A DNA stretch of 64,000 nt from Roseinatronobacter sp052379845 (GCA_052379845.1 JBQTCF010000001.1), one strand, 5' to 3'; counted from the first letter of the stretch, positions 1 to 8,570 are shown. A program made the numbers and translations. The notes: a model not told the origin generated them from the letters alone.

Positions 1-30
1 AAGGGCCGCATCACGCGGCCCTTTTATTTT
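1..30 (+). terminator. Intrinsic terminator of an upstream gene
   Basis: AAGGGCCGC (1-9) pairs perfectly with GCGGCCCTT (15-23) across a 5-nt loop and is followed by a T-rich tract. This is a rho-independent terminator for a plus-strand gene that lies off the left edge of the window. Confidence 0.85.
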
Positions 31-77
31 TGCGCGGATCGGGGCTAATGGGAAAAGCAACAAAAAGGTTTTTTCCG

Positions 78-440
78 ATGATCCACGCCCTTGCCCTGAT
101 CCTGCTGTGCCAATTGGCGGGCGAAGCCCTGTCGCGGTTGTTCGGCTTGCCCGCCCCCGGTCCGGTGCTGGGCATGGGGCTGTTATTCTTGCTGATGTTG
201 GCAGTGCCGCGCCTTGGTAACTTCATGCGCCCCACGGGCGAGGGGATATTGCGCCACCTGACGCTTCTGTTTGTCCCCGCAGGGGTGGGTGTGGTGGGGC
301 ATTTGCGCCAGCTGGGGGAAAACGGGCTGGCCTTGGGGGTGGCGCTGGTGGGGTCTACGGTGCTGGCCATCGCGGCGGGGGTGCTGACCTTCGTTTTCGT
401 GGCGCGGCTGACGGGGGCGAAAGGGGGCGAAGATGCGTGA
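78..440 (+). CDS. lrgA: CidA/LrgA family inner-membrane protein
   Basis: A 120-residue protein made almost entirely of hydrophobic segments, about four predicted transmembrane helices, with the family-typical GPVLGM motif near residue 30 and a C-terminal tail rich in Lys and Gly. CidA/LrgA proteins are holin-like and pair with CidB/LrgB; the family has been linked to murein hydrolase control and, in Bacillus, to pyruvate transport. I chose ATG 78 because it gives the family-like N-terminus MIHALAL and has AAGG 9 nt upstream; ATG 48 would add ten residues. It overlaps the start of lrgB by 8 nt, so the two are co-translated. Which role applies here cannot be read from sequence. Confidence 0.85.
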   Translation: MIHALALILLCQLAGEALSRLFGLPAPGPVLGMGLLFLLMLAVPRLGNFMRPTGEGILRHLTLLFVPAGVGVVGHLRQLGENGLALGVALVGSTVLAIAAGVLTFVFVARLTGAKGGEDA

Positions 441-1149
441 TTTTGCAGAAATATGGTCCTATCTGGCCGAAACCCCGCTGATCTGGCTAAGCGCCACACT
501 GATTGCCTATCTGGCAGGGGATTATCTGGCGCAACGCGCAGGGCGCGCGCCCCTGGTCAATCCCGTTCTGGTGGCAGTTATCCTGCTGGCCGCGCTGCTG
601 TGGGCCACAGATACCAGCTATGCGACCTATTTCGAGGGGGCGCAGTTCGTCCATTTCCTGCTGGGTCCCGCCACTGTCGCGCTGGCCGTGCCGCTATGGC
701 TGAACTGGCCCACTGTGCGCCGCGCGGCGCTGCCGATTGTAGCGGCGCTGCTGGCAGGGTCTGGCATGGCCGTGTTGTCGGCGCTGGCCATCGGCCATGC
801 AATGGGCCTGTCACCCGAGCTGCTGGCAACCCTCGCGCCCAAGGGGACAACCGCGCCAGTGGCCTTGGGCATCAGCCAGAACCTTGGCGGCTCGCCCACG
901 CTGACGGCCGTTCTTGTCATCCTGACCGGCATTACGGGGGCAATTGTGATCACGCCCATGATGAACGCAATGGGCATTCGCGACTGGCGCGCGCGCGGCT
1001 TTGCGGTGGGGGTTGCGGCCCATGGCATTGGCACGGCGCGCGCGTTTCAGGTCAATCCGCAGGCGGGTGCGTTTGCGGGCATCGGGATGGGGCTGAACGC
1101 CATGCTGACGGCCCTATTGGCCCCGTGGGCGCTGGGCCTGTTCCAGTGA
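433..1149 (+). CDS. lrgB: LrgB family membrane protein
   Basis: A 238-residue polytopic membrane protein of the LrgB/CidB/YohK family. It carries the family-diagnostic stretch APKGTTAPVALGIS at residues 145-158, followed by a small-residue-rich helix pair, and ends close to the usual family length of about 230. It overlaps lrgA by 8 nt (ATGCGTGA), which supports a two-gene operon making a bipartite membrane complex. Substrate is not determinable from sequence; pyruvate or related small carboxylates, or control of murein hydrolase activity, are the possibilities known for the family. It converges with smpB two bases beyond its stop codon. Confidence 0.9.
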   Translation: MRDFAEIWSYLAETPLIWLSATLIAYLAGDYLAQRAGRAPLVNPVLVAVILLAALLWATDTSYATYFEGAQFVHFLLGPATVALAVPLWLNWPTVRRAALPIVAALLAGSGMAVLSALAIGHAMGLSPELLATLAPKGTTAPVALGISQNLGGSPTLTAVLVILTGITGAIVITPMMNAMGIRDWRARGFAVGVAAHGIGTARAFQVNPQAGAFAGIGMGLNAMLTALLAPWALGLFQ

Positions 1150-1151
1150 CG

Positions 1152-1625
1152 TCAGCCCAACTCCTTCATCAGGCGGCGCTTTTGCTTGTCCCAGTCGCGC
1201 TTGGCCTCGCTCGCGCGCTTGTCGGCCAGCTTCTTGCCCTTGCCGATGGCAATCTTGATCTTCACCAACCCGCGATGGTTAAAATACATCACCAGCGGCA
1301 CCAGCGTCATGCCGTCCTTGGCCGTGGCCGCCCATAGCCGCGCCATCTCGCGCTTGCTGACCAGCAGCTTGCGGCGGCGGCGTTCCTCATGGCCCCAGAT
1401 ATTGGCCTGCTTGTAGGGCGCGATATAGGAATTCACCAACCACAATTCGCCATTATCGACCGTTGCATAGCTTTCGGCGATATTGGCCTTGCCGCCCCGC
1501 AGGGATTTAACTTCGGACCCGTGCAGCATGATCCCGCATTCAAGGTCGTCTTCAATAGCGTAATCATACCGCGCGCGGCGGTTTTCAGCGATGATACGGT
1601 AATTCGGGTCTGATTTCTGGGCCAT
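1152..1625 (-). CDS. smpB: SsrA-binding protein SmpB
   Basis: A 157-residue protein matching SmpB over its whole length: the N-terminal IAENRRARYDY segment, the GSEVKSLRGG motif at about residues 36-45 that forms part of the OB-fold surface binding tmRNA, and a basic C-terminal tail (residues ~130-157) that enters the mRNA channel of stalled ribosomes. SmpB and tmRNA together rescue ribosomes stuck on broken messages and tag the nascent chain for proteolysis. The gene for tmRNA is not in this window. smpB lies head-to-tail after the NYN gene on the minus strand with a 33-nt gap and may share its transcript. Confidence 0.97.
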   Translation of the reverse strand: MAQKSDPNYRIIAENRRARYDYAIEDDLECGIMLHGSEVKSLRGGKANIAESYATVDNGELWLVNSYIAPYKQANIWGHEERRRRKLLVSKREMARLWAATAKDGMTLVPLVMYFNHRGLVKIKIAIGKGKKLADKRASEAKRDWDKQKRRLMKELG

Positions 1626-1658
1626 GTCAGTGCAGATAAGGGGCGCATGCGCCCATGT

Positions 1659-2363
1659 CTAGGGTTTCAGGCGCAGCTGCATGCTGTTGCCCGATGATTT
1701 GCGCAATTCAAACGCGCCCGATCTGGCAACCAGCTCGCTCAGTTTGCTGCAGCCATAATTGCGCGCGTCGAAATCAGGATTGGCCGCAACAATGAACTGC
1801 CCGACCTGGCCCAGCGAAAACCAGTCCTCATCCTTGTCGATGGCCTGCATCGCAGCCTTGATCAGGGGCACCGCCCCGGATGGGGGGGATTTCTTGCTTT
1901 GCGCCGGTTCGGGGTCGGCTTCCGGCAAGATATTCTCAACGAAAATGAACCGCTTGCAGGCCTTTCTGAACGCCTCGGGTGTCTTTCGTTGCCCAATGCC
2001 GTATACATCCAGCCCCTGTTCACGAATGCGACTTGCCAGCCGCGTGAAATCGCTGTCCGAACTGATCAGCACAAACCCGTCAAACCGCCCGGTATGCAGC
2101 AGGTCCATTGCATCAATCACCAGGGCAATATCACTGGAATTCTTGCCCACTGTGTTTGCGGGTTGATGATGGGGCACCAACGCCAGACTGGGCAGCTTTT
2201 CCTGCCAGCCAGACATCTGGCTGCGCGAAAAATCGCCGTAAATCCGCCGCACGCTGGCTTCGCCTAGTCCTGCAATCTCCTCGAATATCGCCTCCACCCA
2301 TTTGGGCGAGGAATTATCCGCATCGATCAACACCGCCAATAACGGTATGCCTGAACGCGCCAT
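1659..2363 (-). CDS. NYN domain (LabA/DUF88-like) protein with C-terminal OST-HTH domain
   Basis: A 234-residue protein. Residues ~7-150 form a NYN (PIN-like) fold with the acidic residues expected at its metal site: LIDADN near the N-terminus, DIALVIDAMD in the middle and ISSDSDF further on. Residues ~165-234 resemble an OST-HTH/LOTUS module, an RNA-binding winged helix. Proteins of this architecture are widespread in bacteria and are predicted RNases; no specific target can be given. ATG 2363 was chosen over an upstream in-frame start because AGGAAG sits at a good distance from it. It is followed by smpB on the same strand, which hints at RNA quality control but is only context. Confidence 0.85.
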   Translation of the reverse strand: MARSGIPLLAVLIDADNSSPKWVEAIFEEIAGLGEASVRRIYGDFSRSQMSGWQEKLPSLALVPHHQPANTVGKNSSDIALVIDAMDLLHTGRFDGFVLISSDSDFTRLASRIREQGLDVYGIGQRKTPEAFRKACKRFIFVENILPEADPEPAQSKKSPPSGAVPLIKAAMQAIDKDEDWFSLGQVGQFIVAANPDFDARNYGCSKLSELVARSGAFELRKSSGNSMQLRLKP

Positions 2364-2372
2364 GATGCTTCC

Positions 2373-2432
2373 TTTCAGTCTGGTCAAAATATCCCGGGGG
2401 AGGCCCCGCAGGGGACGGGGGCAGCGCCCCCC
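2373..2432 (+). repeat. Dispersed palindromic intergenic repeat, copy 1
   Basis: The element begins TTTCAGTCTGGTCAAAATAT, continues CCCGGGGG, and holds two perfect hairpins: CCCC-gca-GGGG (2404-2414) and GGGGGC-agc-GCCCCC (2417-2431). The same opening words and an agc-looped hairpin recur at 5938-5998, and a related word recurs near 24444. It lies in the gap between the acetyltransferase and NYN genes. Confidence 0.7.
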
Positions 2433-2939
2433 TTACAGCGTCCGGTACATCACATAGGCATCGACAAATCCCTGCTCGGGATGGTGGAACGCACCGGGCA
2501 GGCGGCCTGCAATCTCAAACCCGTTGGCTTGCCACAGGGCCACGGCGCGGGCGTTGGTGGACACGACGCAATTGAACTGCATGGCCCTGAATCCCCGCGC
2601 GCGCGCCGTGTCCAGCGCATGTTCCAGCATCGCGCGCGCAACCCCCCGCCCTTGCGCGGCGGGGGCACTGACAAAGCCGCAATTGGCCACATGCGCGCCC
2701 CCGCCTTGCTGGTTGGGGCAAATGTAATAACTGCCAACCCTCTCGCCGCCCGCTTCCGCCACAAAGGCGTCATGCGTGCCTGCGCACCACCAGTCCAGCG
2801 CGGCGTCGCGGCTGATTGCGCGGTCAATGGCGTAGGTCTCGCCTGCGCGGAACACTGGCTTCAGCATGGCCCAAAGCGCGGGGTGGTCGGCTTGGGTCGC
2901 GGGGCGCAGTTCTACGCCCCCCTTTTCGGCCTCGCTCAA
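2433..2939 (-). CDS. GNAT family N-acetyltransferase
   Basis: A 168-residue single-domain GNAT protein. The acetyl-CoA binding motif A is visible as AAQGRGVARAML (Q/R-x-x-G-x-G/A type) at about residues 94-105, followed by a helix and a C-terminal segment with NARAVALWQANGF typical of motif B. GNAT enzymes move an acetyl group from acetyl-CoA to an amine; the substrate is unknown here. The start is TTG: its TTGA overlaps the stop codon of adhC, with GGTGGAG just upstream, and the next ATG is 24 codons inside the fold. The overlap implies co-translation with adhC. Confidence 0.85.
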   Translation of the reverse strand: MSEAEKGGVELRPATQADHPALWAMLKPVFRAGETYAIDRAISRDAALDWWCAGTHDAFVAEAGGERVGSYYICPNQQGGGAHVANCGFVSAPAAQGRGVARAMLEHALDTARARGFRAMQFNCVVSTNARAVALWQANGFEIAGRLPGAFHHPEQGFVDAYVMYRTL

Positions 2940-4063
2940 AACTCCACCACTGCGCGAATGGATTTTCCTTCATGCATCAGGTCGAACCCCTCATTGATCT
3001 GGTCCAGTGTCAGCTTGTGGGTGATCATCGGGTCAATCTCGATCTTGCCGTTCATATACCAATCGACGAATTTCGGCACATCCGAACGCCCCTTGGCCCC
3101 GCCAAACGCCGTGCCTTTCCATACGCGCCCGGTGACCAGCTGGAACGGTCGCGTGGAAATTTCCGCCCCCGCAGGGGCCACACCGATGATCACAGACACG
3201 CCCCAGCCCCGGTGCGAGCATTCCAGTGCGTCGCGCATCACGTTCACATTGCCCGTCGCATCGAAGCTGTAATCCACGCCACCAATCGCGTCATCCCCGC
3301 GCTGCGTCAGCCTGACGATTTCGGCCACCACATTGTCCACCCTGGACGGGTTGATGAAATGCGTCATCCCGAATTTGCGCGCCATCTCTTCCTTGCTGTC
3401 ATTCAGGTCCACCCCGATGATCATGTCAGCACCCGCCATGCGCAGCCCTTGAATGACGTTCAGGCCAATGCCGCCCAAGCCAAAGACAGCCGCGGTCGAT
3501 CCGATTTCCACACCCGCCGTGTTGATCACCGCGCCAATGCCCGTTGTCACCCCGCAGCCAATGTAGCAAATCTTGTCAAACGGCGCATCGTCGCGCACTT
3601 TGGCCAGTGCGATTTCGGGCATGACCGTGTGATTGGCAAAGGTGGAACACCCCATGTAATGATAAATCGGCGTGCCATCGAGCATGGAAAACCGCGTCGT
3701 CCCGTCAGGCATAAGCCCCTGGCCCTGCGTGCCGCGAATGGCAGTGCACAGATTGGTTTTCCCCGACCGGCAGGAATAGCATTCCCGGCATTCGGGCGTA
3801 TACAGGGGGATGACATGGTCGCCCGGTTTCAGGGTCGTGACCCCTTCACCCACCTCAATCACCACGCCTGCGCCTTCATGTCCCAGAATGCTTGGAAACA
3901 GCCCTTCCGGGTCCGCACCAGAGCGGGTGAATTCATCTGTGTGGCAAATACCTGTGGCCTTGATCTCAACCAGAACCTCGCCCGCCTTCGGGCCATCCAG
4001 GTTCACTTCCATGATTTGAAGGGGTTTTCCGGCTTCAAGGGCAACAGCGGCACGGGTGCGCAT
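2936..4063 (-). CDS. adhC: S-(hydroxymethyl)glutathione dehydrogenase / class III alcohol dehydrogenase
   Basis: 375 residues, the normal size for class III zinc alcohol dehydrogenase. Catalytic zinc ligands C40 and H62 (GHEGAG) and the structural zinc cluster C92, C95, C98, C106 are all present, as are the YIGCGVTTG segment and the NAD-binding GLGGIGLNVIQG glycine motif. The enzyme oxidises the spontaneous adduct of formaldehyde and glutathione, feeding formaldehyde detoxification; S-formylglutathione hydrolase normally completes it but is not in this window. ATG 4063 is preceded by AGGAGAAG at ideal spacing; longer in-frame versions would run into the DUF2794 gene. It heads a two-gene unit with the acetyltransferase. 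Confidence 0.96.
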   Translation of the reverse strand: MRTRAAVALEAGKPLQIMEVNLDGPKAGEVLVEIKATGICHTDEFTRSGADPEGLFPSILGHEGAGVVIEVGEGVTTLKPGDHVIPLYTPECRECYSCRSGKTNLCTAIRGTQGQGLMPDGTTRFSMLDGTPIYHYMGCSTFANHTVMPEIALAKVRDDAPFDKICYIGCGVTTGIGAVINTAGVEIGSTAAVFGLGGIGLNVIQGLRMAGADMIIGVDLNDSKEEMARKFGMTHFINPSRVDNVVAEIVRLTQRGDDAIGGVDYSFDATGNVNVMRDALECSHRGWGVSVIIGVAPAGAEISTRPFQLVTGRVWKGTAFGGAKGRSDVPKFVDWYMNGKIEIDPMITHKLTLDQINEGFDLMHEGKSIRAVVEF

Positions 4064-4211
4064 TGGGGTCTTCTCCTGCATTGTGCAATTTCGCCCAATG
4101 TGGCGCAGCACGGGGATGGCCCGCAAGCGAAAGCGGCATGTCGGGGCGAAAAAAAACAATAGCCTGCGCAAAAGCTTGATTTTCTCTGACTTCCACCACA
4201 CAGTGATTGTC

Positions 4212-4547
4212 ATGAACATGCAAACCCCATGGCGTGCCACAGATCAGCAGGTCAGCTTTGACCGGCGCGAATTATCGGTCATCCTGTCACTTTACGGGCG
4301 TATGGTGGCTGCGGGGGAGTGGCGTGATTACGGCATTTCGTGCTTGCGCAACTCAGCGGTGTTTTCCGTGTTCCGGCGCACTGCGGAAACCCCGCTGTAT
4401 CGTATTGAAAAACATCCTCATTTGCGCAACCGGCAAGGGATGTATGCCGTCATCGGCATGGACGGGCAAATCCTCAAGCGGGGGCATGATCTGGCCGTGG
4501 TGCTCAAGGTGCTGGAACGGCGCATGCTGCGTGTTATCGGCGAATAG
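4212..4547 (+). CDS. DUF2794 family protein
   Basis: A 111-residue soluble protein matching the DUF2794 family, which I know as a small conserved protein of alphaproteobacteria with no assigned function. Characteristic blocks are LYGRMVAAGEWRDYGIS near residue 30, FRRTAETPLYRIEKHP in the middle and ILKRGHDLAVVLKVLERR at the C-terminus. No signal peptide or membrane segment is seen. The start is uncertain: ATG 4212, ATG 4218 and GTG 4203 are all in frame and none has a strong Shine-Dalgarno. The gene is divergent from adhC, so both promoters share 4064-4211. Confidence 0.85.
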   Translation: MNMQTPWRATDQQVSFDRRELSVILSLYGRMVAAGEWRDYGISCLRNSAVFSVFRRTAETPLYRIEKHPHLRNRQGMYAVIGMDGQILKRGHDLAVVLKVLERRMLRVIGE

Positions 4548-4752
4548 GCTTTACACCCTGGCGCGCTGGTGCTAATGCGCTGATTATGAACACAACACAT
4601 GCATCACACCTGATTTTGCGACGCCGCTGAAGCGGTGACTGTGTTCTTGCGCGGCCACGACATTGGCCCGCGCCCTGTTTTGACCTTCCAAATGAAAACC
4701 GCCGTTGACTTGTCCGTAATGCTTTGGCAGGTCAGTGCTTTGATTGATCGGA

Positions 4753-5937
4753 ATGACGCCCATGCCCGCACAATTTCCAGCTGTCCTGCCAACCTACAGC
4801 CGCACACCGCTGGCATTCCGCCGCGGCGAAGGGGCCTGGCTGATCGAAGAAAACGGCGCGCGCTACCTGGATTTTACATCCGGTATCGCGGTCAATGCGC
4901 TGGGCCATGCCCACCCCGCGCTTGTTCAGGCGCTGACCGAACAGGCGCAGGCACTTTGGCATGTCTCTAACCTGTATGAAATCCCCGCACAGGCGAAACT
5001 CGCCGATGCGCTGGTCGACCATACATTCGCGGACACGGCATTCTTCACCAATTCCGGCACCGAAGCTGCGGAACTGGCCATCAAGATGGTGCGCAAATAC
5101 TGGTTTGAACAGGGCGCGGACCGCCCGACAATCCTGACCTTTGAAGGCGCGTTTCACGGCCGCTCCACCGGGGCGATTGCTGCAGCAGGGTCTGAGAAAA
5201 TGACCAAAGGGTTCGGCCCGCTGATGCCCGGCTTCAAGGTCCTTCCTTGGGGGGATCACGACGCGTTGCGCGCCGCCCTCGATGATACTGTCGCGGCCGT
5301 CATGATCGAACCTGTCCAAGGCGAAGGCGGCATCCGCTGCCTGCCCGACCAGTGCCTGAAGGGCCTGCGCGATCTGTGCGACCAGACCGGCGCGCTTCTG
5401 GTCCTCGATGAGGTGCAGTGCGGAATGGGCCGCACGGGGCGGTTGTTTGCCCATGAATGGGCCGGTGTCACGCCGGACATCATGATGGTGGCCAAAGGCA
5501 TCGGCGGGGGCTTCCCGCTTGGGGCCGTGCTGGCAACTGCCCGTGCCGCATCCGGCATGACCGCGGGCACGCACGGGTCAACCTATGGCGGCAATCCTCT
5601 TGCCTGCGCCGTGGGGGCCAAAGTGGTGGAGATCATGACCGCTGACGGCTTTCTTGACAATGTGCGTCAGAAGGCCGGTCTGCTGCGTCAGCGCCTCGAA
5701 TCGCTGGTTTCCGCGCATCCTGATATCCTTGAGGGCGTGCGTGGCACCGGGCTGATGCTGGGCCTGAAATGCAGCTGCCCTAATCTTGATCTGGTCAAGG
5801 CCGCACATGCGCAGCATCTTCTGACCGTCCCTGCCGCAGACAATGTCGTGCGCCTGCTGCCTCCGCTGATCATCACCGAAGATGAAATATCCGACGCCGT
5901 GGCGCGGCTTGATCTTGCTGCCGCGTCCCTGTCCTGA
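4753..5937 (+). CDS. argD: Acetylornithine aminotransferase
   Basis: A class III, fold-type I PLP aminotransferase of 394 residues. It has the FFTNSGTEA phosphate-binding motif, AFHGRS, the EPVQGEGG and LDEVQCGMGRTG motifs, and the Schiff-base lysine K248 in AKGIGGGFPLG. ArgD makes N-acetylornithine from N-acetylglutamate semialdehyde in arginine synthesis and can also serve in lysine synthesis. argF follows 77 nt downstream on the same strand, so the pair covers two arginine steps. ATG 4753 is preceded by CGGA; ATG 4762 is an alternative nine bases in. The 205 bp upstream of it (4548-4752) show no gene and no confident promoter. Confidence 0.96.
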   Translation: MTPMPAQFPAVLPTYSRTPLAFRRGEGAWLIEENGARYLDFTSGIAVNALGHAHPALVQALTEQAQALWHVSNLYEIPAQAKLADALVDHTFADTAFFTNSGTEAAELAIKMVRKYWFEQGADRPTILTFEGAFHGRSTGAIAAAGSEKMTKGFGPLMPGFKVLPWGDHDALRAALDDTVAAVMIEPVQGEGGIRCLPDQCLKGLRDLCDQTGALLVLDEVQCGMGRTGRLFAHEWAGVTPDIMMVAKGIGGGFPLGAVLATARAASGMTAGTHGSTYGGNPLACAVGAKVVEIMTADGFLDNVRQKAGLLRQRLESLVSAHPDILEGVRGTGLMLGLKCSCPNLDLVKAAHAQHLLTVPAADNVVRLLPPLIITEDEISDAVARLDLAAASLS

Positions 5938-5998
5938 TTTCATTCTGGTAAAAATATCCCGGGAGCGCGAGGGCAGCGCCCTCGCCCCCCTCTTTCAG
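5938..5998 (+). repeat. Dispersed palindromic intergenic repeat, copy 2
   Basis: The element starts TTTCATTCTGGTAAAAATAT, then CCCGGGAGC, and contains a perfect 8-bp hairpin GCGAGGGC-agc-GCCCTCGC (5967-5985). It occupies nearly all of the argD-argF gap. Without a T tract after the stem it is unlikely to be a strong terminator, but it could stabilise or process the argD message. Confidence 0.7.
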
Positions 5999-6014
5999 AC
6001 AAAAGGTCCGATCC

Positions 6015-6941
6015 ATGCCGCATTTCCTGGATATCCACACCACCGCCCCTTCCGATCTGCGTGCCATGATCGACAGCGCCCATGCAATGAAGTCCGCCCG
6101 CAAGGGGCGTCCTATGGCCGCGCCAGATGATGACCAGCCGCTGAAAAACCGCATGGTTGCGTTGATCTTTGAAAAACCATCGACCCGCACGCGCGTCAGC
6201 TTCGATGTGGGGGTGCGCCAGTTGGGGGGGCAAACCATGGTGCTGTCAGGGTCGGAAATGCAGCTGGGGCATGGCGAAACCATTGCCGATACCGCGCGCG
6301 TCCTGTCGCGCTATGTCGACATGATCATGATCCGCACGTTTGAAGAAACCGTGCTGCAGGAACTGGCGCACTCTGCCTCTGTGCCCGTCATCAACGGCCT
6401 GACAAACCGCACTCATCCGTGCCAGATCATGGCCGATATCCAGACCTATGAAGAACATCGCGGCCCGATTGCCGGACGCAGGGTGGTCTGGTCCGGCGAT
6501 GGCAATAATGTCTGTGCGTCCTTTCTGCATGCCGCAGGGGCGTTCGGGTTTGATCTTGTTTTCACTGGCCCCGAGGCCCTGGACCCTGATCCTGAATTCG
6601 TGGCCCTTGCCCGGTCGCAGGGCGCGCAAGTCGACATTATCCGCGACCCGGTGCGCGCGGTTGACGGGGCCGATCTGGTGGTGACCGATACCTGGGTCAG
6701 CATGCATGACAGCCAGTCCAACCGTGAACGCCGCCATAACCTGTTGCGCCCCTATCAGGTGAATGACGCGCTGATGGCGCATGCGAAACCTGATGCGTTG
6801 TTCATGCATTGCCTGCCCGCCCACCGCGAAGAAGAAGTGACCAACGCGGTCATGGACGGCCCGCAATCTGTGGTGTTCGACGAGGCCGAGAACCGCCTGC
6901 ACGCCCAAAAAGCCGTGCTGCGCTATTGTCTTGGTGCGTGA
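6015..6941 (+). CDS. argF: Ornithine carbamoyltransferase
   Basis: 308 residues with the carbamoyl-phosphate signature STRTR at residues 56-60 and the ornithine/catalytic loop HCLPAH from residue 265. The enzyme joins carbamoyl phosphate and ornithine to make citrulline. The ATG is preceded by AAAAGG at good spacing. It is co-directional with argD across a 77-nt gap filled by a palindromic repeat, so an argD-argF operon is likely. It converges with the EamA transporter gene downstream; the 100-bp gap there carries only a weak inverted repeat. Confidence 0.97.
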   Translation: MPHFLDIHTTAPSDLRAMIDSAHAMKSARKGRPMAAPDDDQPLKNRMVALIFEKPSTRTRVSFDVGVRQLGGQTMVLSGSEMQLGHGETIADTARVLSRYVDMIMIRTFEETVLQELAHSASVPVINGLTNRTHPCQIMADIQTYEEHRGPIAGRRVVWSGDGNNVCASFLHAAGAFGFDLVFTGPEALDPDPEFVALARSQGAQVDIIRDPVRAVDGADLVVTDTWVSMHDSQSNRERRHNLLRPYQVNDALMAHAKPDALFMHCLPAHREEEVTNAVMDGPQSVVFDEAENRLHAQKAVLRYCLGA

Positions 6942-7041
6942 CGGGCGGCGGGGCAGGGTCGCAGGGGCAGCTTTGCGCAAAAAAAATGCGACACCATAAG
7001 CTTAGCGTGGGTCGCGTGCATGCCAATGAACGCGACGCGCT

Positions 7042-7914
7042 CTAGGCTTTCACTTGCCTTGCCCGCCACAGCGTAAACAGCCCCGCACCCACCACGACCA
7101 GCGTGCCCAGTGCCACATTGTTGCGCAGCGTTTCGCCAAACATCAACAGGCCAAATGCTGCGGCGAAGGGCAGTTGCAAATACGCAAAGGGCTGCACCGC
7201 GCTGGCTTCGGCCACTTCATAGGCGCGGATCAGCAGGAAATGGCTGAAGGCCGATGTCATGCACAACACCCCCATCCACAGCCAGTCGCCCGCCACCATG
7301 GGTTCCCAGAACCAGACACCGATCAGCGTCATGGTGACTGCCCCTGCCGTGCCCGTCCAGAAAAAGCTGACGGCCGCACTGTCGCGCCGCGCCGCATAGC
7401 GTGTCAGCAACCCGTATAGCGCGAACATGAAGGCCGCCAGCAGCGGAATCAGGGCGGCAGGGTGGAAAACGCCAAAACCCGGTTGCAGGATAATCAGCAC
7501 CCCTGCAAACCCTATGGCGATGGCACTCCAGCGCCGCCAGCCCACTTTTTCGCCCAGCACCGGCCCCGACAATGCGGCAATCAGCAGCGGATAGACAGCA
7601 AACACTGCGTGGCTTTCGACCAAGCCCAGCACAACGAAGGCCGAGACCATCACGCAAACTTCCAGCGCCAGCAGCACCCCGCGAAATATCTGCAGCAGGG
7701 GTTGGGTTGTCGCGGCGGCCTTGCGAATGCCCCCTGCCTGCCGCGATGCCACCACGATGACGAAACTGGCAAAGAACCAGTAGCGGATCATGATGATCAT
7801 GAACACGTTATATTCCCCCGCCAGATGCTGGGACATGGCGTCTTGCACGGCGAAAATGAATGCGGTTGCACACATCAGCCAGATTCCAAGGGAATTGTTC
7901 TGCGGCGCGCTCAT
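7042..7914 (-). CDS. EamA/DMT family transporter
   Basis: A 290-residue membrane protein with about ten hydrophobic segments arranged as two EamA repeats (residues ~10-140 and ~150-285), the drug/metabolite transporter superfamily pattern. It opens with a helix containing FAVQDAMSQHLAG and ends in a basic tail. Family members export amino acids, nucleotide-derived compounds or other metabolites; no substrate can be assigned. The start codon overlaps the stop of mnmD by four bases (ATGA), so it is translated from the mnmD transcript. Confidence 0.88.
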   Translation of the reverse strand: MSAPQNNSLGIWLMCATAFIFAVQDAMSQHLAGEYNVFMIIMIRYWFFASFVIVVASRQAGGIRKAAATTQPLLQIFRGVLLALEVCVMVSAFVVLGLVESHAVFAVYPLLIAALSGPVLGEKVGWRRWSAIAIGFAGVLIILQPGFGVFHPAALIPLLAAFMFALYGLLTRYAARRDSAAVSFFWTGTAGAVTMTLIGVWFWEPMVAGDWLWMGVLCMTSAFSHFLLIRAYEVAEASAVQPFAYLQLPFAAAFGLLMFGETLRNNVALGTLVVVGAGLFTLWRARQVKA

Positions 7915-8570
7915 GCCAGTATGCCGGTGGTCATGTGGCGTTTATGGGCAAACCCCTTCTGGCGGCTGACGTCAAACCCGGCGTTGGACAATGCGCGCCG
8001 CACGGCCCCTGCGGCGGTATAGGTGGCGAATGTGCCCCCCTTGCGGGTATGGCGGGCCACTTGGGCCATCAGCGCGTCGTTCCATAATTCCGGGTTCTTG
8101 GCCGGGGAAAATCCGTCCAGATACCAGGCATCCGCCAGCCCCGTCCAGCTTGGCAAGGTGTCGCGCGCATCGCCCATGATGACCTGAACATGCAGCGGCC
8201 CAAGGGTGAATTGCCGCGCGCCTTGCGCCCATGCAGCCAGCAAAGGGGCCGTGTCCAGTGTGGGAAATGCCACAAGGGCGCGGGCCATGTCGTCGGGGTG
8301 CAGCGGATAGGCTTCAAAACTGGTGTAATGCATCGGGCCGGCGCGCCCTGCCAGGGCCTGCGCCGTGGCCAGCAGGTTCAGCCCCGTGCCGAACCCCAGT
8401 TCCGCAATCTGAAAACCCGGCCCCGCGCGCTGCGCGATGCGGTTGCCAGCCAGAAACACATGCTGTGTTTCCGCCAGCCCGTCCTGCAAGGAAAAATAGG
8501 GGTCGTCGAACTGCGTGGCGACCGGGATCTGGTTATCTTTCCAGGTGATATTTGCAAGCTGGTCGTTCAT
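7911..8570 (-). CDS. mnmD: tRNA 5-methylaminomethyl-2-thiouridine methyltransferase MnmD
   Basis: A 219-residue SAM-dependent methyltransferase matching the N-terminal (MnmC2-type) half of E. coli MnmC. Visible features are the FDDPYFSLQDGLAE substrate-recognition segment, the SAM motif ELGFGTGLNLL, and the catalytic region WYLDGFSPAKNPELW. It would methylate 5-aminomethyl-2-thiouridine at wobble position 34 of tRNAs. In gammaproteobacteria it is fused to an FAD domain; here that partner is the divergent gene at 8627. ATG 8570 is chosen because homology starts there; the upstream extension is poor. There is only a weak Shine-Dalgarno. Confidence 0.93.
   Translation of the reverse strand: MNDQLANITWKDNQIPVATQFDDPYFSLQDGLAETQHVFLAGNRIAQRAGPGFQIAELGFGTGLNLLATAQALAGRAGPMHYTSFEAYPLHPDDMARALVAFPTLDTAPLLAAWAQGARQFTLGPLHVQVIMGDARDTLPSWTGLADAWYLDGFSPAKNPELWNDALMAQVARHTRKGGTFATYTAAGAVRRALSNAGFDVSRQKGFAHKRHMTTGILA

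Noticed and set aside
7011..7036. Inverted repeat GTCGCGT/ACGCGAC between argF and the EamA gene
   Set aside because: 12-nt loop and no T tract on either strand; not convincing as a terminator.
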